Shown in pieces: positions 55,539 through 63,606 of a stretch of DNA of 64,000 nucleotides. Position 1 is the stretch's first letter, and each line of letters begins with the position of its first letter. The DNA lies in contig NZ_SMAR01000006.1 of the NCBI RefSeq assembly GCF_004342225.1, positions 101,252-165,251 of the forward strand. Reading direction: 5' to 3'. Source of the stretch: Martelella mediterranea (lineage in GTDB: Bacteria > Pseudomonadota > Alphaproteobacteria > Rhizobiales > Rhizobiaceae). The translations under genes and the position numbers were made by a program. A model generated the notes under the pieces. The model was not told where the DNA came from. It did not search any database and saw only the letters and a program-made list of their open reading frames with translations.

Positions 55539-57540
55539 TTACTCCGCCGGCGTTGCTTGTGGTTTCGGAATAGTAGCGCGGCGCGGCGCACCGACCCGCA
55601 GGCGCCGATCCGAAAGCGACAGACCGCCGCCCAGCACCAGAAGCGCCGCCCCGATCCAGATGAAATTGACCAGCGGCTCGTAGAGGATTCGCAAGGTCCA
55701 GGCCCCAGATTGCGCCGCGCCCTCCGCGGCCGGCTCGGCCAGCGAGGCGTAGAGGTCGCCCGCCAGCGTCGAGCGGATGGCAGATTCGGTGGTCGTGCTC
55801 TGGGCGACCGGATAGAAACGGCGCTCGGGGTAGAGTGTCGTGACGGGTGCACCATCGCGCGTGACCACCAGCGTGCCGCGGTCGGCGACATAGTTCGGAC
55901 CCTGCACCCTTTGGACACCGTCGAAGCGCACGTCGAAACCTGCGATCTCGGTCACGGCGCCGGATTGGACGAAAACAATTTTCTCGGATTTCCAGGCGCT
56001 CGACCCGACGAAGCCGAAGACCGCCACGGCAAGTCCCGCGTGTGCCAGCGTCATGCCGTGGGCCGCGCGGGGCAGGTTGCGCGCCCTCCGAACAGCCTGC
56101 GCGAACGGCACATCGAAGATGTCTGATCCGGGCCGCCCATTCCCGCAATGTCGCCAGAAGGAGCCAGGTGGCTATCGCGATTGGAAGATAGGCCAGGGCG
56201 GGCCCGCCCTCGGTCAGGTACCAGACCGCAAGTGCGGCCAGCCCTGACAGCAGCGCGACAAAGCGCAGGCGCTGGAATACCCCCTTCAGGTCGGCGCGTT
56301 TCCACGACAGGAGCGGCCCGACGGCCATGATCGCCAGCAACGGCAGCATGATCGGTATGAAGGACGCGTTGAAGAACGGTGGTCCGACCGAAATCTTCTG
56401 ATCGGCCAGGGCTTCGGTGAACAGCGGATAGAGCGTGCCGACCAGCACGGTTCCGGTGGCCACGACCAGCAGCAGGTTGTTGATCAAGAGGCCACCCTCG
56501 CGACTGATCGGCGCGAAGAGGCCGCCGCCTTCCATCGACGGGGCGCGCCAAGCATAGAGCGCGAGCGAGCCGCCGATGGAGAGGCCCAGCAGGCCGAGAA
56601 TGTAGAGGCCTCGTTCGGGATCGACGGCGAAGGCGTGGACGGATGTCAGAAGGCCCGACCGGACGATGAACGTGCCCAGCAGAGACAGCGAGAATGTCAG
56701 GATGGCCAGCAGGATCGTCCAGCTTTTGAAGGCATCGCGCTTTTCGGTGACGATGGCCGAATGCAACAGCGCCGTGCCCAGAAGCCAGGGCATGAAGCTG
56801 ACATTCTCCACCGGATCCCAGAACCACCAACCGCCCCAGCCCAGTTCGTAGTAGGCCCACCATGATCCGAGCGCGATGCCCGCCGTCAGGCTCATCCAAG
56901 CCGCCAGCGTCCACGGCCTGACCCAGCGGGCCCAGGCCGCGTCGACACGGCCCTCGATCAGTGCGGCAACCGCGAAGGAGAAGACGATCGAGAACCCGAC
57001 ATACCCGAAATAGAGAAGCGGCGGATGCATCGCCAGCCCCACATCCTGCAGCAGCGGATTGAGGTCGTTGCCATCCAGCGGCGGCGGGAACACACGTTCG
57101 AACGGGTTGGAGGTCAGCAGCAGGAAGGATAGGAATCCCGTGCTGATCCAGGCTTGCACGGACAGGGTCCGCGCCTTCAGCGCATCGGGAATGTTCGTCC
57201 CGAGCAGGGCGACACCTGCGCCGAAAGCCGCGAGGATCAGCACCCAGAGCAGCAGAGACCCCTCATGGCTTCCCCAGGTCCCTGCGATCTTGTAGAGCAT
57301 CGGCTTGAGCGAATGCGAGTTCTCGACGACATTCGCCACCGTGAAATCGCTGACCATGAAGGAGCGCATGAGGGCGGCGAACGCGATACCGATGAAAACC
57401 AGCTGAGCGAGCGCCGATGTCCGCGCACTCCGCATCCAGACCAGATCGCCGCGCGAGGCGCCGAGGATCGGTAGAACGCTTTGCACCAGGGCAATGATCA
57501 GCGCCAGTGCCAGCGCGAATTGTCCGATTTCAGGTGTCAT
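55539..57540 (-). pseudogene. ccmF: ccmF haem lyase with frameshift
   Basis: CcmF covalently joins haem to apocytochrome c. The first 475 residues show the WWD/His core: GTWGSHEGSLLLW, YELGWGGWWFWDPVENVSFMPW and HSAIVTEKRDAFKSW. The frame is lost at about 56115-56130 (one extra base near CGGATCAGACATC). The other frame then gives FDVPFAQAVRRARNLPRAAHGMTLAHAGLA to the end at 55539. The stop of ccmF and start of ccmG nearly touch. Its CueR-type promoter is at 57573-57603. Confidence 0.88.
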
Positions 57541-57572
57541 GTCGATTCCTCGTCAATCTCTCGTTTTGGCGG

Positions 57573-57603
57573 TGCATGCCGCCTTCCCGGACTGGAACGT
57601 CAA
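57573..57603 (-). promoter_or_regulatory. CueR-type promoter of the ccmFGHI operon
   Basis: Minus strand: -35 TTGACG, spacer TTCCAGTCCGGGAAGGCGG (19 bp), weak -10 (CATGCA). The predicted transcription start is about 25 bases upstream of the ccmF ATG. It links cytochrome c maturation to copper. Confidence 0.78.
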
Positions 57604-57668
57604 GTCCGGTATCGGCACCCGGTCTCACATTGCCGTTAGTTGGATCATTGCCGTTTACCCGGTCCGGC

Positions 57669-58682
57669 CTACGGCATTACGGCGAACTGATGGGCGGTAC
57701 TGTTCGTGGCAATCGTCTGGCGAAGCTCCAGCGTCTCGGGATCGAGAATCCACAGTTCCGGCTTGCCGGCACTGCTCACCAGCAAGGCATCCTCAACGCG
57801 CGCCATGTGGTAAGGTTCAGGTCCGACGTTGACTTCCAGGCGTTCACCGGTCGACCGGTCGACACGCACAACGAGATTGCGTTCACGCGCGCTCGACCAG
57901 ATCGCGTCCGGGTCAACCGCTACGCCATGCAATTCTCCGCCGATGTCGAACCTGTCGAGGATCTCGCCGCTGTCGGCATCGACGATGGAAACGGTTCCGT
58001 TGTCGGATTCGCTGACGATCAGTTGACGGGTATCGGCATCGAGCTGGATGTGCTTGGGTGGCCCCTGCAGCTTGAAATTTCGCGTCACGATCCCGTCCTC
58101 CGGATCAAGCACACTGATCGTTGCGTTGCCGGCGTTGGAGACAAGGAAGTTTCCGGTCTTCGGATCGGCGACCGCATATTCCGGAATCGGGCCGGTGGCG
58201 ACCGTCGCGGTGACCTGGCCACTCTCAAGGTCAATTACCGAAACAGCATCGAGCCCGGGGTGGGTCACGGCGGCAAACCGTTCATCCGACGAAATCCCGA
58301 CATGGTGAACGATGCCCGGCACCTCGATTCGGCGCCGAATTTCGCGACTGTCAGCGTCAACCAGCGTTACCAGACTTACCGCGTCCGGCTTGGCCGTGTT
58401 TCCACCCCCGTGATGGGCCGCGTGCTCCTCTTCCGAGACGGCGGCCGGCTTGGCCACATCGCCGGGTGTGGATTCCGACAGGCTGCCGGCCACCAGTATG
58501 CCCCGTTCGGGCGCACCGGCGAGACCGTGGACGTTATCGAGCCCTTCGATGCGACCCATCTCATTGAAGGATCGATCCAGATGAAGCACTGTTCCGAGCT
58601 CGCCTTCGGGGATGTAGACGTCGGCAATCGCGGCGCTGCCGGTCATCAAGACCGCACTGAGTGTCAGGGTCGTGATGCGCAT
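57669..58682 (-). CDS. YncE-like beta-propeller periplasmic protein
   Basis: A 337-residue protein with a signal peptide ending SAAIA-DVY. It has seven-bladed YVTN/YncE-type repeats (LVSNAGNATISVLDPEDG; LIVSESDNGTVSIVDADSG; ISSDERFAAVTHPGLDAVS). A His-rich insert (EEEHAAHHGGGN, near residue 87) could bind metal. Such propellers often act as metallochaperone or scaffold proteins beside copper or zinc genes. Confidence 0.78.
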   Translation of the reverse strand: MRITTLTLSAVLMTGSAAIADVYIPEGELGTVLHLDRSFNEMGRIEGLDNVHGLAGAPERGILVAGSLSESTPGDVAKPAAVSEEEHAAHHGGGNTAKPDAVSLVTLVDADSREIRRRIEVPGIVHHVGISSDERFAAVTHPGLDAVSVIDLESGQVTATVATGPIPEYAVADPKTGNFLVSNAGNATISVLDPEDGIVTRNFKLQGPPKHIQLDADTRQLIVSESDNGTVSIVDADSGEILDRFDIGGELHGVAVDPDAIWSSARERNLVVRVDRSTGERLEVNVGPEPYHMARVEDALLVSSAGKPELWILDPETLELRQTIATNSTAHQFAVMP

Positions 58683-58797
58683 GATGTATTTCCTTTCATG
58701 GGTGTAATTGCGTCTATCGAGAACGTACGGACGGGATTGCGACTATCAAGACAGCCTCGCGGCCTTTCATGTAAGCGTTTGTCGCAATGCCGGAGCC

Positions 58798-58815
58798 TGT
58801 TACAGTGAGAGACAA
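58798..58815. promoter_or_regulatory. Candidate response-regulator site A
   Basis: TGTTACA-N6-GACAA upstream of the propeller gene. The same motif occurs inverted at 61392-61409, between the response regulator and EF-hand genes. A weaker relative (ATGTAAGCG then GTCGCAA) lies at 58769-58787. It is a plausible binding site of the OmpR-type regulator encoded here. Confidence 0.45.
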
Positions 58816-58905
58816 TTTTTTCGTGTAAAGACGGGCAAACACCGACGTGCCGGGCTGACGAGGACTCCGACCGGCACTTTCAGTACCGGTCCGGTTCCGT
58901 ACACA

Positions 58906-59220
58906 TCATCGTTTTCGGGCCTCCAGTTTGGCCAGCCGCCGCTCGAATTCATCCTCGTCGATTTCGCCGCGGGCATAGCGTTCACGAAGGACATCCATCG
59001 CAGTCTGACCATTCCCGGTGTCGGAGCGGTTGGAAAAGCCGCGAACCGCAAGAAAAATCAGACCGATGATAAGTGCCCAGAAAATCACCATCATCAGGCC
59101 TCCAAAGATACCGTGCCCACCCCACATCATGTGGCCGGAGCCATCGTAGATATCGGCCATGCCCGGCGTTGCGACGAAGAGGAGCGATCCTGCAGAGATG
59201 ACTGAGCCGTTGAGTTTCAT
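58906..59220 (-). CDS. SHOCT-domain membrane protein
   Basis: A 104-residue protein. The signal/first helix is followed by a Met/His cluster (GSGHMMWGGHGIFGGLMM), a membrane helix (VIFWALIIGLIFLAVRGF) and a C-terminal SHOCT motif (AMDVLRERYARGEIDEDEFE). The pattern is common in copper loci. The ATG overlaps the histidine kinase stop by 4 bases. Confidence 0.8.
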   Translation of the reverse strand: MKLNGSVISAGSLLFVATPGMADIYDGSGHMMWGGHGIFGGLMMVIFWALIIGLIFLAVRGFSNRSDTGNGQTAMDVLRERYARGEIDEDEFERRLAKLEARKR

Positions 59221-60626
59221 GTCGTTGTCCTTTCCTGTTTCAGGGGTTCCGGTCCCAGCGGCAGCGTCACGGTCGCCACGAGGCCGCCTTCTGCCCGGTT
59301 GGTGAGGCCAATGTCCCCGCCATGCGCCCGGACGATCGTCCGGGCGATGGACAGTCCAAGTCCGGTGCCGCCGGTCTCTCTCGAGCGGGATTTCTCAAGC
59401 CTGAAATAGGGCTCGAAGACCTGTTCAAGCTCGCCGTCCGGTATACCGGGGCCATTGTCAGCGACGCGGATAATGGCGTGATCGTCCTCGCGTCCATAGC
59501 TGACATCAACCATTCCGCCATAGCGTTCGGCATTGTCGATGAGGTTGCGAAGCGCGCGCCGGACTGATTGCGACCGCAAGCGCAGGTGAATGGTTTCGCC
59601 CTCCTTCAGAGAAAAACCGTTCAGCATATCGGCGCGGAGTTGACCCAGAAACGCGCCCATTTCGACGGTCTCGTAGTCTTCCGAGCTTGTGATCCCGCGC
59701 GCGAAGGAAAGCGTCGAGTCCACCATCTCCTGCATCTCCTCGATTGAGGTTATGAGGCTGTCGCGTGTTTCCCGCTCGTCGACCATCTCCGAGCGAACGC
59801 GGAGTGCCGTGAGAGGCGAGCGCAGGTCATGTCCAAGGGCCGCGAGAAGCCGGGTCCGGTCCGCGAGGAAGCGGGTCAGCCGGGCCTGCATCCGGTTGAA
59901 TGTCCGGGTCAGGTCGCGCACCTCGGCGGGTCCGATCAAGGGCAGTGGTCTGACATTTTCGCCGCGCCCGAGACTGTCGGCGGCACGGGACACGCGCAAG
60001 AGCGGGCCAGTCAGACGGGTCAGAAGAAACCAGCAGGCGGCAACAAGAATAATGGCAGCCGTGAGCCCGAAGCTCAGGAAAGAGGCCCAGGGCCATTGCA
60101 GGGGCGGGCGCTCGAACCGCGTGCCGACATTGAGCCACTGTCCGCCCGTCAGGGCGATGGACAGCTGCATCTCGATGGCCGACAGATCGCCCCGCATCAT
60201 CGCCAGATGCATTTCCGCCATCTCGGGCGCCATATGCGGCATCGGAAGGATGCCGTGATCGACCTCGTGCACCTCCACGCGAATTTCACGGTTGTCCTTG
60301 GCTCCGAGAAGACCACGCACTCTTGCCTCGATAGCACCGCTGTCCGCGTGGCTGTCGTGATCGACGGTCGGTGTATCAGACAGGTCAAAGCGCACCAGCG
60401 GTGAATTCGCCGCGCGCAGAATGGCCGGTTCCAGCGTTGCCGGCGCTTCCTCGATCAACCGCGCGACGTTCGCGGCCCGCCCCGCTGCCTCGAAGCCGAG
60501 CGCGGCCCGCACGGCCAGGCCGCGCTCGTCAACGAACAACCAGAGGCTGACCGCTTGGGCGGCGGCGAGTGCCGCGATGATTAACAGGACCAGTTGGCCG
60601 CGCAGACTGTCAAAGAAGCGCCACAT
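59217..60626 (-). CDS. Sensor histidine kinase (CopS/EnvZ type)
   Basis: A 469-residue kinase from the ATG at 60626, overlapping the regulator stop. Two helices (LVLLIIAALAAAQAVSLWLF; FGLTAAIILVAACWFLL) flank a periplasmic sensor with His/Met-rich MPHMAPEMAEMHLAMMRGD, well suited to copper sensing. HAMP follows; the H-box is LGHDLRSPLTALR, the N-box NLIDNAERYG and the G-box DNGPGIPDG, then GTGLGLSIA. It phosphorylates the adjacent regulator. Confidence 0.9.
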   Translation of the reverse strand: MWRFFDSLRGQLVLLIIAALAAAQAVSLWLFVDERGLAVRAALGFEAAGRAANVARLIEEAPATLEPAILRAANSPLVRFDLSDTPTVDHDSHADSGAIEARVRGLLGAKDNREIRVEVHEVDHGILPMPHMAPEMAEMHLAMMRGDLSAIEMQLSIALTGGQWLNVGTRFERPPLQWPWASFLSFGLTAAIILVAACWFLLTRLTGPLLRVSRAADSLGRGENVRPLPLIGPAEVRDLTRTFNRMQARLTRFLADRTRLLAALGHDLRSPLTALRVRSEMVDERETRDSLITSIEEMQEMVDSTLSFARGITSSEDYETVEMGAFLGQLRADMLNGFSLKEGETIHLRLRSQSVRRALRNLIDNAERYGGMVDVSYGREDDHAIIRVADNGPGIPDGELEQVFEPYFRLEKSRSRETGGTGLGLSIARTIVRAHGGDIGLTNRAEGGLVATVTLPLGPEPLKQERTTT

Positions 60627-61348
60627 CAATCCAACTCCGTCACATCGGCGGCAAGGCAATATCCGCCACCGCGCACGGTCGTGATCAGCCGGGGCCTGGA
60701 TGGATCGGCCTCGATCTTTCTGCGAAGGCGGCTGATCTGATTGTCGATCGTCCGATCGAGCGGGGAGGCCGCGCGCCCTGCAGTGAGATCGAGAAGCTGA
60801 TCACGGTTGAGGACGAGGCGGGGCCGTTCGAGCAAGACAACCAGAAGCTTGAGTTCCGAACCGGTGAGATCGATTTGCGCACCGTTTTCATCGGTCAACA
60901 ACCGGCTGTCGGTATCGAGAGTCCATTGTGCGAATGCGATGCGTCTTCCCGAGAGTTTTCCGGCATAGGTCTCGGGCAGGGATGAACGCCGCAGGATGGC
61001 CTTGATCCGCGCAAGCAGCTCTCGCGGATTGAATGGTTTGGCCAGATAGTCGTCCGCGCCGATTTCGAGCCCGACGATGCGATCCGTCTCTTCGCCAAGC
61101 GCCGTCAGCATCAGGATCGGTACGCCACCCGTGGATGACAGACGGCGGCAGACCGACAGCCCGTCCTCGCCGGGCATCATGACATCCAGAACGATCAGAT
61201 CGTACTGACCCATCGCGAGCTTGGCGTCCATCTCGACCGCATCCCGCGCCGAGGTCGCACGCAGGCCGTTCTTCTCCAGATAGCGCGAAACCGAGTCTCG
61301 GATTTCGCGATGATCGTCGACGACGAGGATATGAGGCTGATCGTTCAT
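60626..61348 (-). CDS. OmpR-family response regulator
   Basis: A 240-residue regulator starting MNDQPHILVV at 61348. Receiver: acidic pair D11-D12, phosphoacceptor D55 (IVLDVMMPG), Lys in DYLAKPFNPRE. The C-terminal winged-helix domain has LTGSELKLLVVLLERP and TIDNQISRLRRKIEADPSRP. It forms a two-component pair with the downstream kinase; target candidates are the TGTTACA-N6-GACAA sites. Confidence 0.92.
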   Translation of the reverse strand: MNDQPHILVVDDHREIRDSVSRYLEKNGLRATSARDAVEMDAKLAMGQYDLIVLDVMMPGEDGLSVCRRLSSTGGVPILMLTALGEETDRIVGLEIGADDYLAKPFNPRELLARIKAILRRSSLPETYAGKLSGRRIAFAQWTLDTDSRLLTDENGAQIDLTGSELKLLVVLLERPRLVLNRDQLLDLTAGRAASPLDRTIDNQISRLRRKIEADPSRPRLITTVRGGGYCLAADVTELD

Positions 61349-61391
61349 GTTCTTCCTTCTAACGGTTGCCGCATTGGTTTCCCGAAGAGAT

Positions 61392-61409
61392 TTGTCACGA
61401 AATGTAACA
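61392..61409. promoter_or_regulatory. Candidate response-regulator site B
   Basis: The inverse of site A (TTGTC-N6-TGTAACA), in the gap between the divergent response regulator and EF-hand genes. It could autoregulate the two-component genes and control the EF-hand gene. Confidence 0.45.
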
Positions 61410-61518
61410 GGGGCGGCGCTTGTGACACGGCGATACAATACCGTTGTTTCCTCGCATTTCATCACGGCCTAACGCTGCCATATGAAATCTATCGAAACCG
61501 AAACATGAGGAGATAACG

Positions 61519-62106
61519 ATGACCCGCAAAACCCTGCTCGCAGCGACCGTTTTGGCCGCAACTGCAATCGGAGGAGCCGCGATCGCGGATTCCAATCACG
61601 GACATGGGGGCCAGTCCGGCCCGAAGGATCGCGCTGGCATGATGCAGGGCGGTTCCGGAATGATGGGCAACATGGGCGGCATGTCCGATATGATGGGCAT
61701 GATGAAGCGCATGCACGGCCAGATGATGGGCGGCGGCATGATGGGCGGAATGGGTCCGATGGGCGGCGGAATGATGCAGATGTTCGACGCTGACGGCGAC
61801 GGCACGGTGACGCCCGAGGAAATGCGCGCCGGACTGCAGGCCAAGCTGACCGAATACGACAGCGACGGTGACGGCACCCTGTCTATCGAGGAATTCGAGG
61901 CGCTGCACAGCGCGATGATCCGCGAGATGATGGTGGATCGCTTCCAGCATCTGGATGCCGATGGCGACGGCGCCATCACAGCCGAAGAAATGGCGGCGCC
62001 GGCCGACAAGATGGAGCGCATGCAGAAGATGCGCGACGCAATGGGGCAGATGCAGCCCGGCGAGAGCCCCGGCATGGGCGACGGCGACATGATGAACAAC
62101 GATTGA
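61519..62106 (+). CDS. Secreted Met-rich EF-hand protein
   Basis: A 195-residue protein behind GAGGAGATAACG. The signal peptide ends GAAIA-DSN. A Met/Gly-rich segment (residues 40-85, with repeats of MMGG and GMMGNMGGMSDMMGMM) resembles CusF/CopA/CopC-type Cu(I) Met motifs. Three EF-hand loops follow: DADGDGTVTPEE, DSDGDGTLSIEE and DADGDGAITAEE. It probably buffers copper and calcium in the periplasm. Confidence 0.85.
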   Translation: MTRKTLLAATVLAATAIGGAAIADSNHGHGGQSGPKDRAGMMQGGSGMMGNMGGMSDMMGMMKRMHGQMMGGGMMGGMGPMGGGMMQMFDADGDGTVTPEEMRAGLQAKLTEYDSDGDGTLSIEEFEALHSAMIREMMVDRFQHLDADGDGAITAEEMAAPADKMERMQKMRDAMGQMQPGESPGMGDGDMMNND

Positions 62107-62116
62107 GCGCTTTCGG

Positions 62117-62138
62117 GCGTCGGCCTATGGGCCGACGC
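62117..62138. terminator. Hairpin after the EF-hand gene
   Basis: A perfect 9-bp stem GCGTCGGCC / GGCCGACGC with loop TATG, 10 bases after the stop. There is no T-run, so it may be a Rho-dependent or stabilising hairpin. Confidence 0.6.
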
Positions 62139-62175
62139 TCGTATCCGGCACCGAGGCACGGTTTGCGAAACGGTG

Positions 62176-62206
62176 CTGACCTTCCCCTGCTTTGACGGAG
62201 GCAGAC
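62176..62206 (+). promoter_or_regulatory. Degenerate CueR-like box
   Basis: CTGACC, a 19-bp spacer beginning TTCCCCTGC (left half-site intact, right half changed to GACGGAG), then GCAGAC. It is immediately upstream of the 30-residue reading frame at 62210. It fits the geometry but not the dyad; function is doubtful. Confidence 0.35.
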
Positions 62207-62209
62207 CTC

Positions 62210-62302
62210 ATGAGCCTTGAAATGATGACCGTTTTGCTGGTTCTCGCGACAACTGCGATCATGCGGGGACGGCTCAAACCGATCAGGCAGTCGTTCGAAT
62301 AA
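62210..62302 (+). CDS. Very small membrane peptide upstream of DUF302
   Basis: A 30-residue reading frame, ATG behind ACGGAGG, with one hydrophobic helix (MMTVLLVLATTAIMRG) and a basic end. It is 15 bases before the DUF302 gene. It could be a small membrane protein or a translational leader. Confidence 0.45.
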   Translation: MSLEMMTVLLVLATTAIMRGRLKPIRQSFE

Positions 62303-62317
62303 CCGAAGGAGATTGAA

Positions 62318-62704
62318 ATGAATTATACCTATGACCGCTCACTCATAGGCGTCAGCATCGACGACGCGGAAATGCGCGTTCGCGCCGCCCTAGCTGATCG
62401 GGGTTTCGGTGTTCTTACCGAAATCGACGTCAAGATGACGATGAAGCAGAAGATCGACGTCGATATGGACGGCTATCGCATCCTTGGCGCCTGCAATCCG
62501 CAAATGGCCCACAAGGCGATCGGGATCGAACCGCGCGTGGGCGCGATGTTGCCATGCAACGTTATCCTGCGCGAAACGGACGGCGGCACCGAGATCAGCG
62601 CCATCGATCCGGTGGCGTCAATGCAGGCAATCGACAACGATCAGCTCCATGAAGTCGCGTGCGAGGTGCGCGACATGCTGCGCGAGGCCGTCGATGCTGC
62701 ATGA
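62318..62704 (+). CDS. DUF302 protein
   Basis: A 128-residue protein behind GAAGGAGATTG. The fold signature is GFGVLTEIDVKMTMKQK, ILGACNPQMAHKAIGIEP and LPCNVILRE. DUF302 proteins are small alpha/beta proteins frequent near copper and redox genes; the C/M residues (ACNPQM, LPC) may bind a metal. Role unknown. Confidence 0.85.
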   Translation: MNYTYDRSLIGVSIDDAEMRVRAALADRGFGVLTEIDVKMTMKQKIDVDMDGYRILGACNPQMAHKAIGIEPRVGAMLPCNVILRETDGGTEISAIDPVASMQAIDNDQLHEVACEVRDMLREAVDAA

Positions 62705-62715
62705 TCGCCATATCG

Positions 62716-62746
62716 TTGACCTTCCGGTCACTGGAGGGCGTATGCA
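62716..62746 (+). promoter_or_regulatory. CueR-type promoter of the 62.8-kb operon
   Basis: Plus strand: -35 TTGACC, spacer TTCCGGTCACTGGAGGGCG (19 bp), -10 TATGCA. The predicted transcription start is about 40 bases upstream of the ATG at 62792. Confidence 0.83.
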
Positions 62747-62791
62747 TCGGGGAATCGGGTTCGAACCCCAGTAACCGGGAGACAAGGCGGT

Positions 62792-63232
62792 ATGGTGGCT
62801 GACAGCATCCAGGATACAGAAGAATCCCCAACCTTCGGCGAGGGCTTCTGGGGGCCTGGCGCTGTGGGTGCCGTCTTGTTTCTGATCGCCGCTCCGGTGC
62901 ATCTACTGGTGCCCCATCAGATATCGGTGGCGATCGCCGCGGTAACGTTGGCGCTGATCGGCGGAGCCTACATCGGATTTGGTGCGACCGCCAATTCGCT
63001 GAAACGCTTTTTGGCGGAACTGGCGGTCGCAGCCCTGTTCGCGGCGACCGCGTTGGCCGGATTGCTCTGGGCTCCATTGGCCTTGCCTGTCGGGTTCGCC
63101 GCACATGCCGCGTGGGATCTTCTGCATCACAACAGGGTGTTCGGCGCGCCGGTCCCGCGATGGTACATTCCGTTCTGCGTCGTCTTCGAGCTGTTGGCGG
63201 CAGCTTTTCTCTTCGTGCTGTATGTGCCGTGA
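62792..63232 (+). CDS. Small polytopic membrane protein
   Basis: A 146-residue protein with four to five helices (GAVGAVLFLIAAPVHLLV; AIAAVTLALIGGAYIGFG; ALFAATALAGLLWAPLALPVGF; PFCVVFELLAAAFLFVLYV). A His-rich loop (HAAWDLLHHN) could be a metal site. The family is not recognised. It is translationally coupled to the TVP38-like gene (GTGA). Confidence 0.65.
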   Translation: MVADSIQDTEESPTFGEGFWGPGAVGAVLFLIAAPVHLLVPHQISVAIAAVTLALIGGAYIGFGATANSLKRFLAELAVAALFAATALAGLLWAPLALPVGFAAHAAWDLLHHNRVFGAPVPRWYIPFCVVFELLAAAFLFVLYVP

Positions 63233-63606
63233 GGCCGGGAATACCACGGTTCGTGTTCGGGCGAACCGCACAATTGGTTGCTGCGGCACTGCTAATCTTC
63301 GCCATCGTCGCCCTGGCCTTGGGTCCGCTCGCCGACGTCATCGAGAGCTTCGACGGCGAGAGAATCTCCGGCTGGATCGAGGCTGCCGGCATATGGGGAC
63401 CGGTCCTCATCGTCTCGCTCATGACGATCGCGATCGTCGCGACGCCTATTCCGAGCGCACCGATCGCATTGGCGGCCGGTGCCGCCTACGGGCATACTTT
63501 GGGGACCGTTTACATCGTTGCCGGAGCCGAACTCGGCGCACTTGTCGCATTCGGATTGGCGAGGGTCCTCGGGCGCGACGTGCTCGTCGGATGGCTTGGC
63601 TGTTGA
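63229..63606 (+). pseudogene. TVP38/TMEM64 (DedA-like) gene, cut by IS21
   Basis: About 125 residues from a GTG at 63229: one helix (VAAALLIFAIVALALGPLA), then the family core ESFDGERISGWIEAAGIWGP, IVATPIPSAPIALAAGAAYGHTLG and VYIVAGAELGALVAFGLARVLGR. Normal proteins are about 230 residues; the rest is lost where the IS21 begins near 63600. These membrane proteins are common in mercury and copper operons. Confidence 0.8.

Noticed and set aside
61596..62159. Ile/Met/Pro-rich minus-strand frame opposite the EF-hand gene
   Set aside because: Low-complexity shadow of the Met/Gly-rich coding sequence.
62747..62780. GGGTTCGAACCCC resembling a tRNA T-arm and 3' end
   Set aside because: No acceptor or anticodon arm upstream; it lies in the leader between a CueR promoter and a start codon, and GGGTTCGAACCC is a simple palindrome.
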